DNA of 64,000 bases from JAVDCA01 sp035293985 (GCA_035293985.1 DATGLS010000048.1:570322-634321), one strand, 5' to 3'. Positions 52,488-60,219 are shown, counted from the stretch's first letter. Numbers and translations are program-made. The notes: generated by a model not told the origin, from the letters alone.

Positions 52488-52982
52488 ATGCAAGCCGAAA
52501 TCTCCGTCATTCCTCCGCGCGGGCCGCCGCCCGGCCCGTCGCGTGGGCTGGGACATTTGGCTCCGGCCCCTGAGGATGGACGATCGGGTACGCAATCGCG
52601 CATGGACGACCGCATCCTCATCGTCGAAGACGATCTGCTCGTCGCAAGCCAGATGGAGATGGCATTATCCGATGCCGGATTCGATATTGCCGGCGTCGCG
52701 ACGACACCCGAAGAAGCCCTGCATCTGGCGGGAACGCGTTCGCCGACTTTGGTGGTCATGGACATCCGCCTCGCCGGCGGCGGTGATGGGATCGATACTG
52801 CGCTCGAGTTGTTCCGCCTGCACGGCATCCGCTGCATCTTCGCCAGCGCATATTCCGATGACGAAGCACGGCGGCGCGCCGCACCTGCCGCTCCGCTCGG
52901 TTGGCTGCAAAAGCCCTATACGATGGATTCCCTCACGGCGATGGTCCGCGCAGCGGCGAGCAAGCTGCGAAGCCGGGATTGA
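52488..52982 (+). CDS. Single-domain response regulator
   Basis: The 164-residue protein ends in a receiver domain: RILIVEDDLLVASQMEMALS (acidic pocket), VVMDIRLAGGGDGID with the phospho-acceptor Asp, FASAYSDDEA (Thr/Ser switch) and WLQKPYTMDSLTAMV (conserved Lys). No output domain follows. The start at 52488 has AAGGTAGG upstream and adds a 38-residue Pro/Gly-rich leader; an ATG at 52602 would give only the receiver. It lies 13 bases after the kinase gene and is its likely target. Confidence 0.9.
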   Translation: MQAEISVIPPRGPPPGPSRGLGHLAPAPEDGRSGTQSRMDDRILIVEDDLLVASQMEMALSDAGFDIAGVATTPEEALHLAGTRSPTLVVMDIRLAGGGDGIDTALELFRLHGIRCIFASAYSDDEARRRAAPAAPLGWLQKPYTMDSLTAMVRAAASKLRSRD

Positions 52983-53174
52983 GACCGCCACGATTTGCTG
53001 TAGCGCCGAGCAGGACGCGCCGCGATTGGAAGGCGGCGGCGGGCGAGGAATTTCGGCGGGCGGCCGGTTCGATGAGCGGCGTCACTGGTCCTTTGAAAAA
53101 TCCCGGTGGTCGCTTTTTTTGCCAGGAACATCTGTGATCTTCCGCGGTTGGCTCACCGGTACGGAAGGTGCGTC

Positions 53175-53363
53175 ATGGGCAGCAGCGAAGGGGCGCCGGA
53201 GTCGAAGAGCCGGGAAGCCGATCAGGCGTGCGCGGGTTGCGGCAAGCCGCTGGAGCTGCTGGCGACGCTCCCGGGCTGGGCCGAGCAACCCGACTACCGC
53301 GTCCTCGGCTGCACCACTTGCACCCATCTGGAGTGGGTCTGCGAACCGGTGACGTCCGCCTAG
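53175..53363 (+). CDS. Zinc-ribbon microprotein
   Basis: A 62-residue protein with GGAAGG upstream of the ATG at 53175. It begins MGSSEGAPESKSREADQ and has a Cys4 zinc ribbon: CAGCGKPLELL, a 20-residue connector, then CTTCTHLEWVCEP. A zinc-ribbon protein at 55363-55545 has the same size and layout. The role is unknown; such ribbons bind nucleic acids or partner proteins. Confidence 0.65.
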   Translation: MGSSEGAPESKSREADQACAGCGKPLELLATLPGWAEQPDYRVLGCTTCTHLEWVCEPVTSA

Positions 53364-53476
53364 AACTCGCCCGCCTGGTGACCTCGGTTCACCGAAGGAG
53401 CGCGGCCACGCCCTTTATTGCGGGCGCAGCGCCGACGGCCGGTCGGGTTGCCGCGGTGGCCTTTCTGGGAAGTCAT
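53360..53476 (-). pseudogene. Truncated 5' copy of the DUF5681 gene
   Basis: The frame from an ATG at 53476 reads MTSQKGHRGNPTGRRRCARN, clearly like the start of the intact DUF5681 protein at 55820-56239 (MTFQKGQSGNPAGRPRGARN). Similarity is then lost, and the frame stops after 38 codons. The sequence upstream of both ATGs is also similar (CGCGGCCGG-CCGGCCGGACG blocks), so a segment with promoter side and gene start was duplicated. It overlaps the end of the zinc-ribbon gene by 4 bases. Confidence 0.6.
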
Positions 53477-53602
53477 CGTCGATCTTTCTTTCTGTCACGG
53501 ACGCACGCAACCGCGGCCGGCCGGCCGGACGCGACGACGCGAATCGAGGGCTGGTTGCTTGCCAACAACGAAAATGATCGGGCGCGTAGGAATATGCCAA
53601 GG

Positions 53603-54064
53603 CTAGGCCGGCACGAGCCGGTTCAGCCGCAGAATGGCGCCGTTGAGGACGCACGCGAACGCCACCCATGCGGCATAGGGCACGAACATCCACGCCGCGA
53701 CCGGGTCGTGGGGCCAGCTGATCGCGATGAACGCCACGATGGTTGCGAGCAGCAGCAGCACGATGATCAAGGCGGCATCGATCCGGTGCCCCACGAAGAA
53801 CGCCGGCGACCACGCGAAGTTGAGCGCGAGTTGCGCCGCCCACAGGATCATGAGCAGCGAGGCGCCCTCGCGCGCCGCGACGCGCCAGCCCGCGAGCGCG
53901 ACGAGAATATACAGCAGCGTCCACACCGGGGCGAACAGCCACCCGGGCGGCGTGAACCAGGGCTTCGCCAGCCTCGCGTACCATGGACCGGGCGCCGCCA
54001 GGTAGCCGATCAGCAGCCCGCCGCCGACGACGTGCACCAGAAACGCGATGAGGGTCGTGACCAT
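53603..54064 (-). CDS. tspO: TspO/MBR family protein
   Basis: The 153-residue membrane protein has five helices and the TspO pattern: PGPWYARLAKPWFTPPGWLF, APVWTLLYILVALAGWRVAA, WAAQLALNFAWSPAFF and VPYAAWVAFACVLNGAILRL. The conserved W-x2-K-P-x-F/W and P-x-P-P-x-W features are present. TspO binds porphyrins and related ligands; in alphaproteobacteria it affects tetrapyrrole-related and stress regulation. It is the last gene of recognisable housekeeping type before the accessory stretch. Confidence 0.92.
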   Translation of the reverse strand: MVTTLIAFLVHVVGGGLLIGYLAAPGPWYARLAKPWFTPPGWLFAPVWTLLYILVALAGWRVAAREGASLLMILWAAQLALNFAWSPAFFVGHRIDAALIIVLLLLATIVAFIAISWPHDPVAAWMFVPYAAWVAFACVLNGAILRLNRLVPA

Positions 54065-54353
54065 GTTGCGCCTCGTCCAGGAACAGGGCTGCCGGATGGA
54101 ACGTGTCGCCGCCGAACCGCATCATGAAGCTGGCCGCGTCCTCGGCCTGCGCGAAGCGGTTGACCGTGAACCAATCGCGGCCATCGGTGAGTGAATGTAA
54201 GCATTCGGTGAGCGCCGCGGGACCGCTCGCTCGGTTGAAAGGTTGCGAGGAGGTGCGCGGCCGCGGGCTCGCAAATGCGGCGCTCCGGTGACTGGCGCAC
54301 TAAGTAATCACCCGAAGTGGCCGTTCTGCCGTATGGTGATATCGCTGCGGCAC
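54065..54353. other. Spacer with degraded fragments and the 26-bp repeat
   Basis: On the minus strand around 54065-54190 an open stretch reads FTVNRFAQAEDAASFMMRFG then DTFHP, which looks like the C-terminal piece of a small protein, without a start. At 54197-54222 lies a copy of the 26-bp repeat. The next 60 bases resemble the 3' end of the partial gene at the right window edge (shared RGRAPPR in translation). No intact gene is seen. Confidence 0.45.
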
Positions 54354-54509
54354 ATGCCGACTTACACTGATCTCATCGAGCTCGCGCGCATCTGCCGACG
54401 CATGGCGCAGAGCGACCACTCGGCCAGCATCCGCGCCGAATTCCTACGCATGGCTGATGAGTATGAGCGCCGCGCCGACGCGCTCGCGCCAACCTCCGTC
54501 TCTGACTAG
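54354..54509 (+). CDS. Small helical hypothetical protein
   Basis: A 51-residue protein, MPTYTDLIELARICRRMAQS at the start and FLRMADEYERRADALA near the end. The pattern of L-x2-A/I-C-R-x-MA-Q followed by an R-x2-MADEYE-x2-A helix recalls very common short rhizobial proteins of unknown function that form a helical hairpin. There is no signal or membrane part. It stands alone. Confidence 0.55.
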   Translation: MPTYTDLIELARICRRMAQSDHSASIRAEFLRMADEYERRADALAPTSVSD

Positions 54510-54732
54510 GCGCTTCGGCAGCGGCGCTTCGTACAGCCCCCATCCATTCCGGTTGACGGCACGACGCGAAGTCGGCCGGCCCCCAAGTCGCGACCGGAAC
54601 ACGGGTTCCGCTCTGTGCACATCGCCACATCGGGCGCCTCGTCACGTGCAGACGTGAACCAACTCACACCGATTCTTTACAAATCGAAGACATGATGCCC
54701 CACGGGAGAGGGGGCAACGCTGAGAGTAGGCG

Positions 54733-54918
54733 ATGCCTGAGGTTCGGGACCTTGAAGCGAAGCTGGTGGCGCTGCGCCGCGAAATCGCGGACGGCCGGCG
54801 CTGCGGGTTCACGCCCACCCAACTACGCCTGCTGCAAGCGACATGCTGCGAGCTCTGGGCCGCCGTCGAACGCCACAAATACGGGCAAGTGTTCGAGCTC
54901 GCCGCCGCACACCAATAA
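54733..54918 (+). CDS. Small hypothetical protein
   Basis: A 61-residue frame with AGAGTAGG before the ATG. It reads MPEVRDLEAKLVALRREIAD, then RRCGFTPTQLRLLQATCCEL and a final WAAVERHKYGQVFELAAAHQ. It is predicted all-helical, with one Cys pair (TCCE). No family is recognised. The regular amphipathic heptads and good start make it believable. Confidence 0.5.
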   Translation: MPEVRDLEAKLVALRREIADGRRCGFTPTQLRLLQATCCELWAAVERHKYGQVFELAAAHQ

Positions 54919-55362
54919 CCTTCGGCAGCTGCCGCCGTTTCGTACCCTCGCAACACCATGTGTTTCACCAATCGACTGTTCAAAGCTATCGATGCGGGGC
55001 TCAGGCGCGTTGGGATATCCGCCTGCGGCCTGATCCGATGCCGTTGAAGAAAGTCGCCGTCATCATCAGAACTGACGACTGAGAATCGACCTTTTCGCGC
55101 ACAGCGTCGCTCAATCTGATGCGACCAACACCTGGAAGACAGCGGGGCCGAGCTGGATGCCGAAGCCGATGGCGCCGAACGCCGGCGCGGTCGGAGTGAA
55201 GGAGTGAGCAGCGGTTGCGTGCCCACTCGGCGCGCCATGCTATCCGTCTCGAAGATTCTGCAACTGTGTTCGGTTCGGATGGCATGTTCCGCGCGCATCG
55301 CGGCGGAAACGAATCTCGCACGCGCATTCGGAACCGATGCGGGGTCGGATGCATAACCTTGC
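54919..55362. other. Degraded stretch between two small genes
   Basis: About 440 bases with no intact gene. The only recognisable content is the FAD-monooxygenase fragment at 55111-55197. Frames on both strands are short and lack a usable start. Confidence 0.45.
55111..55197 (-). pseudogene. Fragment of a FAD aromatic monooxygenase
   Basis: In one minus-strand frame the segment reads PAFGAIGFGIQLGPAVFQVL before a stop at 55111. This matches KFAPIGYGIQLGPNVFPMFA of the intact monooxygenase at 3489-4703. Only this short N-terminal piece is preserved, so it is a remnant of a second copy or of a related gene. Confidence 0.5.
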
Positions 55363-55545
55363 ATGAGCAGCGGCGAGCGACGGAACGGACGAAGCAACGA
55401 AGAGCGATGCGAACGGTGCAGCGCCCCAACGACACTGAGAACGATCATCTCGGCGACGACCAATCATCCAAGGTACTGGATCTACGAGTGCGGATCGTGC
55501 GGCTTCGTCGACTGGATCGCGGAGAGACCCAAGGCGGCGTGCTAG
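55363..55545 (+). CDS. Zinc-ribbon microprotein, second member
   Basis: A 60-residue protein starting MSSGERRNGRSNEERCERCS. The Cys4 ribbon is CERC, a 22-residue connector, then CGSCGFVDWIAE. The end (CGSCGFVDW) parallels CTTCTHLEW in the microprotein at 53175-53363, so both belong to one family. Function unknown. Confidence 0.6.
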   Translation: MSSGERRNGRSNEERCERCSAPTTLRTIISATTNHPRYWIYECGSCGFVDWIAERPKAAC

Positions 55546-55563
55546 CCGCCGCTTGCATGGCAA

Positions 55564-55633
55564 GGACGCTGTGGCATGGACGCTGTGGCATGGACGCTGT
55601 GGCAAGGGCGCTGTGGCAAGGGCGCTGTGGCAA
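55564..55633. repeat. Five tandem 14-bp repeats
   Basis: Consensus GG[A/G]CGCTGTGGCA[T/A], five direct copies without spacers (55564-55577, 55578-55591, 55592-55605, 55606-55619, 55620-55633). Units 1-2 end in T and 3-5 in A; units 4-5 have G at position 3. The 14-base period is not a multiple of three, so it is probably non-coding. Confidence 0.85.
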
Positions 55634-55819
55634 TGAAGCTGCACCAGGATGATGCGCGGTGTGAGGAACGGCGATCGAAGCGGCTAGCGAATGCCAACAA
55701 TCGATCGTATCGGCGATCGCGGTCGATTCCGAGCTTGGCGAAATAGGCTTCGCATTCCGGGCCCGTGAGGAATTTCGTCGCGTTTCAAGCCATATCAAGG
55801 GTCCCGCGCCGATCACGCC

Positions 55820-56239
55820 TCATTCCCGTTTGAGCAACGCGGCCGCCCTCTCGATTTCGCCCAGCCGCTCTTCCAGTTGCGCGGCAATGATCGTCTGCGA
55901 AAAACCGGCGACCACCTTGGCGAGCTCGCCGGCTTCCTGGGCCCCGAGATCACCCACGCCGAGCGCCTGCAGGATCGCACCCATGCCGGCGACGGCATCA
56001 GCGGCGGTCACCATCGGCGGCAGCTCGACCGCCACCGTCCGGTCGCGTTGCGGCGGGCAGATGCGGTCGATGCACACGCGAAGCGCGGCAACGTCGCCGG
56101 ACTTGGCGAGCCTGATCAACGTGTTGACGAGCTCCGTGGCGTCGGCCTCGAACAGGCTTTCGGCCAGCAGCGTCAGCCTGTTGCGCGCTCCGCGCGGACG
56201 GCCCGCCGGGTTGCCGCTTTGACCTTTTTGGAACGTCAT
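55820..56239 (-). CDS. DUF5681 domain protein
   Basis: The 139-residue protein begins MTFQKGQSGNPAGRPRGARN, the KGQSGNPAGRP signature of DUF5681. A helical body follows (LTLLAESLFEADATELVNTL, IRLAKSGDVAALRVCIDRIC) with a coiled-coil-like end (AAQLEERLGEIERAAALLKR). The family is uncharacterised and common in rhizobia, often near mobile DNA. A truncated duplicate of its start is at 53360-53476. Confidence 0.8.
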   Translation of the reverse strand: MTFQKGQSGNPAGRPRGARNRLTLLAESLFEADATELVNTLIRLAKSGDVAALRVCIDRICPPQRDRTVAVELPPMVTAADAVAGMGAILQALGVGDLGAQEAGELAKVVAGFSQTIIAAQLEERLGEIERAAALLKRE

Positions 56240-56683
56240 CGTCTGTCCTTTCTGCGGTGATGGGCGTGGTCATCGCGGCCGGACGGCCGGACGGGGCGAC
56301 GCGGGTTGACGGGGTGGACGCTTGTTAAATACAAGCGGATACAATCTCGCGTGTATATTTCTACGACGCTCTTTTCAGTCGTAGCGTCGAGTTCGCTGCC
56401 GGTTCGCCGGCGCCCCAGCAGACCTACGCCGGCCACGACCGGCTGCGCAGCGCGGGATCAGCCACCGACGGGCTTTCGGAATTGGCGCCAAGTTGCTGAT
56501 CGAGGCCGGCTGCCTCGTGTCCGCTGATGCGGGGTGAAGCGGCCCCGTTACGCTCAGTCTGAGTTCTTCGGTTTTTGACCCGAGCGGAACTCGCTCCACA
56601 GCCACACCCAATTGGGTCTTCCGGTTTTGACAACGAAGCCATACGAATTGCGCCGGACGACCGCATTCCGTGGGACCGAGCCC
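56240..56683. other. Spacer of about 440 bases with an AT-rich patch
   Basis: No gene is supported. An AT-rich segment at about 56325-56380 (AATACAAGCGGATACAATCT) may be promoter DNA for the DUF5681 gene. At 56575-56590 the string TGACCCGAGCGGAA is a member of the TGACCC-AGCGGAC motif family found before other small secreted-protein genes in this region. Confidence 0.4.
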
Positions 56684-56983
56684 GTGCGCACTAGTCTGAT
56701 CACTGCTGCCCTCCTGATAATCCCGCTCACGGTGCCGACGCCCAGCTTTGCGGAATACAAGCCCCGACCTGTCGACCCAAACGTCGCGCAGGGGGACGAC
56801 GGCTGCGCCAGCTTCGCTGGGCTCTTCATTGCCCATCTCGAGAATACTGACCCCGACCAAATGGCGGCCTGGAAGTATGAATGCGAGCACCACCCGCTAC
56901 AGCGCACGTGCGAGTCGACGGAGAGGTTCATCGAAGAAACTAGGCCCGAACACCCATTGCATTGCGCTGGTGCCGGTCGCTGA
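56684..56983 (+). CDS. Small secreted protein, tandem paralogue 1
   Basis: The GTG at 56684 gives 99 residues with a signal peptide (LITAALLIIPLTVPTPSFAE). The mature part has GCASFAGLFIAHLENTDPDQ, MAAWKYECEHHPLQRTC and a further Cys near the end (PLHCAG). The order C...WK[Y/F]x[C]EH-x-P-[L/I]-x3-C...C is repeated in the next gene, so the two are paralogues with four conserved Cys. A TTG start at 56612 is possible but would bury the signal. No family is recognised. Confidence 0.6.
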   Translation: MRTSLITAALLIIPLTVPTPSFAEYKPRPVDPNVAQGDDGCASFAGLFIAHLENTDPDQMAAWKYECEHHPLQRTCESTERFIEETRPEHPLHCAGAGR

Positions 56984-57026
56984 GAGCCAGCACATGCTTC
57001 ACAGCATCCCGGTTATAGGAACCACA

Positions 57027-57353
57027 ATGCGCAACAGCACAGCGAGCCTCCTCCCCGCCATCCTCCTGCTCGCAACTTCGGTACTTGCCGAGGCGAAACC
57101 GATTTCGTCCGCCCACCAGGGTGATGCTTGTGCGTGGTATTCCGCGACGTTGATCTCGCATAGTGAGCATGATGAAGACGCCCGGGACCTGCCCAACTGG
57201 AAGTTCGATTGTGAACATGGTCCGATCAAAGGTGTGTGCTTGGACACCGATAAAACTATCCAGGATTTGGCACACACCGGGAGCACACTGAACTGCGCGC
57301 CCTCCGCAGCGGATGCGCGAACACTTCGATTTCCCAAAGGTCTATTTGAATGA
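57027..57353 (+). CDS. Small secreted protein, tandem paralogue 2
   Basis: The ATG at 57027 follows AGGA and gives 108 residues with a signal peptide (ASLLPAILLLATSVLAEAK). The mature domain has GDACAWYSATLISHSEHDED, LPNWKFDCEHGPIKGVCLDT and a last Cys in TLNCAPS. It matches paralogue 1 at C, WK[Y/F]-x-CEH-x-P and two further Cys. The pair lies head to tail 43 bases apart. The function is unknown; disulfide-stabilised periplasmic or secreted location is likely. Confidence 0.65.
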   Translation: MRNSTASLLPAILLLATSVLAEAKPISSAHQGDACAWYSATLISHSEHDEDARDLPNWKFDCEHGPIKGVCLDTDKTIQDLAHTGSTLNCAPSAADARTLRFPKGLFE

Positions 57354-58074
57354 CTCTGCTGGCACTTAGCGGAAGTCGAGCCCTCCAGGAATTTTGACCG
57401 CTCTCGGTGCATAGCGGACCTCGCCCATGCGCTCGCCGCGATCCGCCCACGTTGGGCGCCCGGCAAGCAAACGCCCACCAGCGGCCATTTTCTGTTGTTC
57501 AGTTGTTCACCACTGTCTGTCTGCTGAGGTGTCACCGGTCGGTTGTTGCTGGCACCGCGCCATCTGCTCGATCGGCATCGCCGCCCAGCCGGTGTCGGAG
57601 CCACTCCATGATGGGCGCGCTTCCCGCACGCGCTACACCGTCGCAACATGCCTGCCTGCCGTCTGCTCCCCAGCGGATGATGTACGGCACGATCGCGACC
57701 GCGCGACCGCGTCCATGTGCGGACACTGCGTGCACTTCACCCACCACCAGCAGACGCGTTGCCCGCGCGGGACGGTGAGCCGCAGCGGTGTCCCGCGGTG
57801 CTCACCGAATGCTTACGGAAGACCGGACATTCACGGCGCCCCGCTGTGAGGTCCGAGTCTGACCCAGAGTGGGCGTCCTCCGGCCTTCGCGAGGCGATCC
57901 GCAGCGCGTTCATGGCGGCCGGCAACGGCGTTCTGCGCTCTCACCACGCCGGGCTCGCTACGAGCAGAGGCACCAGGTTCTCACCTTGGCGGGCTGGCAA
58001 GCCGACCACCCCGTCAAAGAACGAAGAGCCCCGCAGACGTGGTCTGCAGGGCTCGTCTCGCGCAGGCGGAGCAT
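57354..58074. other. Gene-poor stretch with a decayed zinc-ribbon gene and an inverted 26-bp repeat
   Basis: No intact gene is seen in 720 bases. On the minus strand at about 57580-57760, VKCTQCPHMDAVARS in one frame and LRRCSACGKRAHH in another look like the two halves of a frame-shifted zinc-ribbon protein. At 57791-57816 lies an exact inverted copy of the 26-bp repeat at 63861-63886. The hairpin at 58026-58054 ends the stretch. Confidence 0.4.
58026..58054 (-). terminator. Hairpin terminator of the secreted protein gene at 58075
   Basis: GAGCCC-C-GCAGAC-GTG-GTCTGC-A-GGGCTC forms a 12-bp stem with one internal C/A mismatch. Read on the minus strand it is followed by TTCGTTCTTTG, a broken T-run. 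It begins 21 bases after the stop. Confidence 0.65.
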
Positions 58075-58380
58075 TCAGTGAGTGCGATGGTCGTAGACGC
58101 GGCCGTTGAACCCCGAATAGCTGCCGCCGGTGACGCAGGCATCGGCGTTGCAGTGACGGGGCGGGCCGGAGGTGATGGTGACGCCGCCTTCGCCATTCCG
58201 GTTGCCGCGGTGGTCGCGAACGTCGGTCGCGTGGCTGCTCACCATGCTGACGTTCGCGGCTCGCATCCCACCCATTCCGCCGCCGACCCTGGCCTGGGCC
58301 GCACCGGCCGAGGCGAGCAGAGCAGCTCCGAGCACCAGGGCCGCGGAAGCGATCGTGTAGCGATTGCGCAGAGTCGTCAT
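58075..58380 (-). CDS. Small secreted hypothetical protein
   Basis: With the start at 58380, AGGGAA lies ten bases upstream and the product has 101 residues. A signal peptide (IASAALVLGAALLASAGAAQ) is followed by a Gly/Met-rich segment (ARVGGGMGGMRAANVS), a charged middle and a C-terminal part with two Cys (PPRHCNADACVTGGSYSGFN). No family is recognised. A hairpin terminator follows, so it is a single-gene unit. Confidence 0.6.
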   Translation of the reverse strand: MTTLRNRYTIASAALVLGAALLASAGAAQARVGGGMGGMRAANVSMVSSHATDVRDHRGNRNGEGGVTITSGPPRHCNADACVTGGSYSGFNGRVYDHRTH

Positions 58381-58597
58381 CTCGAGTTCCCTTACTGATC
58401 CATCGAGCCGGTCCATCCAGGCTCATACTTCTTGGTTTCGGGAACCCGGCTTCGGTTCAAAAAGATCTCGCGGCGACACCGTCACGCGGCCGGGCGCACG
58501 CGCCGCGCCCTCGAGCAGCAGCCCCAATGGGCGACGGACACGCACGCGACGGAACCGCGAGGCTGGCGCGCGCGCCGACGCCGCCGCCGCATCGCGG

Positions 58598-58717
58598 TCC
58601 CTTGCGGCGATCGATCGCCTCGTCCACCACTCGACCGTCATCGAGATGAACGTCGAAAGCTACCGTCGCCGGGCCGCCATCGAACGAAAGCGCGGCAAAA
58701 CCGTGCGACCATCATAG
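58598..58717 (+). pseudogene. 3' remnant of an IstB-like ATPase (IS21 family)
   Basis: The frame ends with AAIDRLVHHSTVIEMNVESY, then RRRAAIERKRG before the stop at 58717. This is the characteristic C-terminus of the IS21 helper ATPase IstB (DRL-x-HH...E-x-N-x-ESYR). Upstream sequence lacks the Walker motifs, so only the tail of an insertion sequence remains. Confidence 0.65.
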
Positions 58718-58841
58718 CGGGACGCTCACGGCGACTATCCCCGTGACCCTTCGCGACAGGCGCCAAGGCTCGGATGTTGCGTCGCTTTCGGGGAACACCG
58801 GACATGGAGCGATTCTTGGCGCCAACCGATCTGCAGGGAGT

Positions 58842-58925
58842 GACCCGAACCGGTCATTTCCTCCGTTCGGCATCGCAGTGCAAAAACGATGAGCAGCGGA
58901 TATGCGCAAAGTTGTCCAGACGATA
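58842..58925 (+). repeat. Approximately 84-bp module, copy A
   Basis: It starts TGACCCGAACCGG, contains a GCAGTGCAAAAACGA block, and ends GAGCAGCGGATATGCGCAAAG-TTGTCC. Copies B (60220-60306) and C (60780-60862) share this order. It lies about 75 bases before the ATG of a small secreted-protein gene. Confidence 0.6.
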
Positions 58926-58999
58926 TGGGCGCGCACCTGATAGGTTCGCGGCGGTGTTACCTCACCATGATCGCGTGCGCCTCATCTACGGAGCCTCAC

Positions 59000-59263
59000 A
59001 TGCGGACCCCATCTCTTCACTTCGTCACAATAACCATCTCTGCCTTAACACTCTCGGCGTCGCTCGCCTCCTCCGCAACTGCGGCGCGCCGTGCCCCGGT
59101 CGATTGCAACTCCTGCTGGCAGCAACTCGACGATTGTAACGTTCGTTGTCGCAAAGCTTACGACCATTATACTCAAACTTTTATGGATTGCAGAGCTAAT
59201 TGTTCAGTATCTCATGCGACATGTCGTTCTGGTCTTTCTCAAGAATGCAAGTCACGAAAATGA
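59000..59263 (+). CDS. Small secreted Cys-rich protein
   Basis: With the start at 59000 the product has 87 residues: a signal peptide (FVTITISALTLSASLASSAT) and a mature domain with eight cysteines. The spacing is CNSCWQQLDDCNVRCRKAY, then DCRANCSVSHATC and QEC. The C-x2-C-x6-C-x3-C start suggests a compact disulfide knot or metal site. The lower GC of its second half is unlike the core genes in the window. Module A lies upstream. The function is unknown. Confidence 0.6.
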   Translation: MRTPSLHFVTITISALTLSASLASSATAARRAPVDCNSCWQQLDDCNVRCRKAYDHYTQTFMDCRANCSVSHATCRSGLSQECKSRK

Positions 59264-59600
59264 TGCTCTATTTAATCGAATCAGAGTCGGAATGGGTGCG
59301 ACACCACAAGCGGCAAGTCTAGGCTCACCAGTCGAACACGTCGGTCCGTAACCCATCGCATCCACCGTCTGACGTCCATCTCAAGCGCAGCAGCGGCCAA
59401 GGCCGTGCTGCGCTATTCCTCGTAAAAGCGAGACGTTTCTCGATGAAGTTCGCAATCCGTCTTCCGGGCCACCGGGCCACCAGGCCACCGTCAGGCCAGT
59501 GCACTGAAATGGTAACCGAGAAAGTCGAAGCCGCGCTCGATCCTGCCGACCGTCGTTGTGCGCACGAGTCCGGTTGTGGCACCAAGCGGCGGTAGGCCGA
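59264..59600. other. Spacer with no supported gene
   Basis: About 340 bases with no convincing coding frame. A short GGCCACC repeat (GGGCCACCGGGCCACCAGGC) occurs near 59466. The last bases (GCGGCGGTAGGC) begin the segment shared with the second integrase copy near 61211. Confidence 0.4.
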
Positions 59601-59633
59601 CGGGCAGAGCAGCTCTGCTCTGCCCGGGTTTTT
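59601..59633 (+). terminator. Strong hairpin with T-run at the end of integrase copy 1
   Basis: CGGGCAGAGCAG-CT-CTGCTCTGCCCG (59601-59626) is a perfect 12-bp stem, followed by GGTTTTT on the plus strand. A related hairpin is at 61228-61253. It works as a plus-strand terminator and borders the broken integrase gene on the minus strand. Confidence 0.75.
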
Positions 59634-60087
59634 CAGATGTCCGTGTGCTCGGCTATCGCGAGCGCGTCGTCGACCTCAATGCCGAGGTAGCGGACCGTGC
59701 TCTCGATCTTCGTGTGCCCGAGCAAGAGTTGCACCGCTCGCAGGTTGCCGGTGCGCTGATAGATCAACGTCATTTCGTGCGCCGTAGCGAGTGCGTGCTG
59801 TAGATGCGCCGATCCAGACCGATAGCGGCAACCCACTCAGAGACGAGCCGAGCGTACTGGCGCGCCGTCAGCGCCCGGTCGCTCGCGCGGCGTCACACCC
59901 GCGCAGCTTGCTGTCGATCGCCAGGTTGAACATGGCAAGGTCTCGAGTGCGGGCCTCGATCATCAATCGGGTAATCGGGTCCTGATGGACCAGACGTGTT
60001 TTGGCCGCAGCGGCGGCCGCACTCCGATCAGCTTTCCCTTGTTCCAGGGCGTCCGGGTAGTTGCGGAGATGCGGTGGCGTCAGACAT
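59633..60087 (-). pseudogene. Tyrosine recombinase, degraded copy 1
   Basis: The C-terminal frame reads RTGNLRAVQLLLGHTKIEST, then VRYLGIEVDDALAIAEHTDI, with the recombinase His and Tyr positions. Upstream, other frames carry TRDLAMFNLAIDSKLRGCD and TARQYARLVSEWVA. Compared with copy 2, about 190 bases between LRGCD and LTARQY are missing. One base is lost in the HSLRRTK region (CGCACGAAATGACG against CGCACGAAGGTGACG), and the N-terminal frame is shifted too. It cannot make an active enzyme. Confidence 0.8.
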
Positions 60088-60219
60088 GGTCGTACTCCCC
60101 GGTTACAGAGAACCGGGAGCATGCGCGACAGCGTGTAGGCCGCGGCCGCAGTTTCACGTCTGCTTTCAAAGAATTGCGGAAGCAAAAACACGCAGGCCGC
60201 ATGTTTAATCAGTCGTTTA

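Noticed and set aside
54010..54300. A 96-codon minus-strand frame overlapping the tspO start
   Set aside because: Composition is Arg/His-rich without a motif; another frame of the same DNA shows a truncated protein-like stretch instead.
55564..55633. Possible CRISPR array
   Set aside because: The 14-bp units are directly adjacent with no spacers and no cas genes are near.
56236..56436. Minus-strand stretch AGVGLLGRRRTGSELD resembling a sorting-signal end (PEP-CTERM-like)
   Set aside because: No preceding VPEP-type motif in frame, no membrane helix of proper length, and no intact gene before it.
57427..57849. A 140-codon plus-strand frame rich in Cys and His
   Set aside because: Residue spacing is irregular and no start signal is seen; the opposite strand shows a better, though decayed, zinc-ribbon match.
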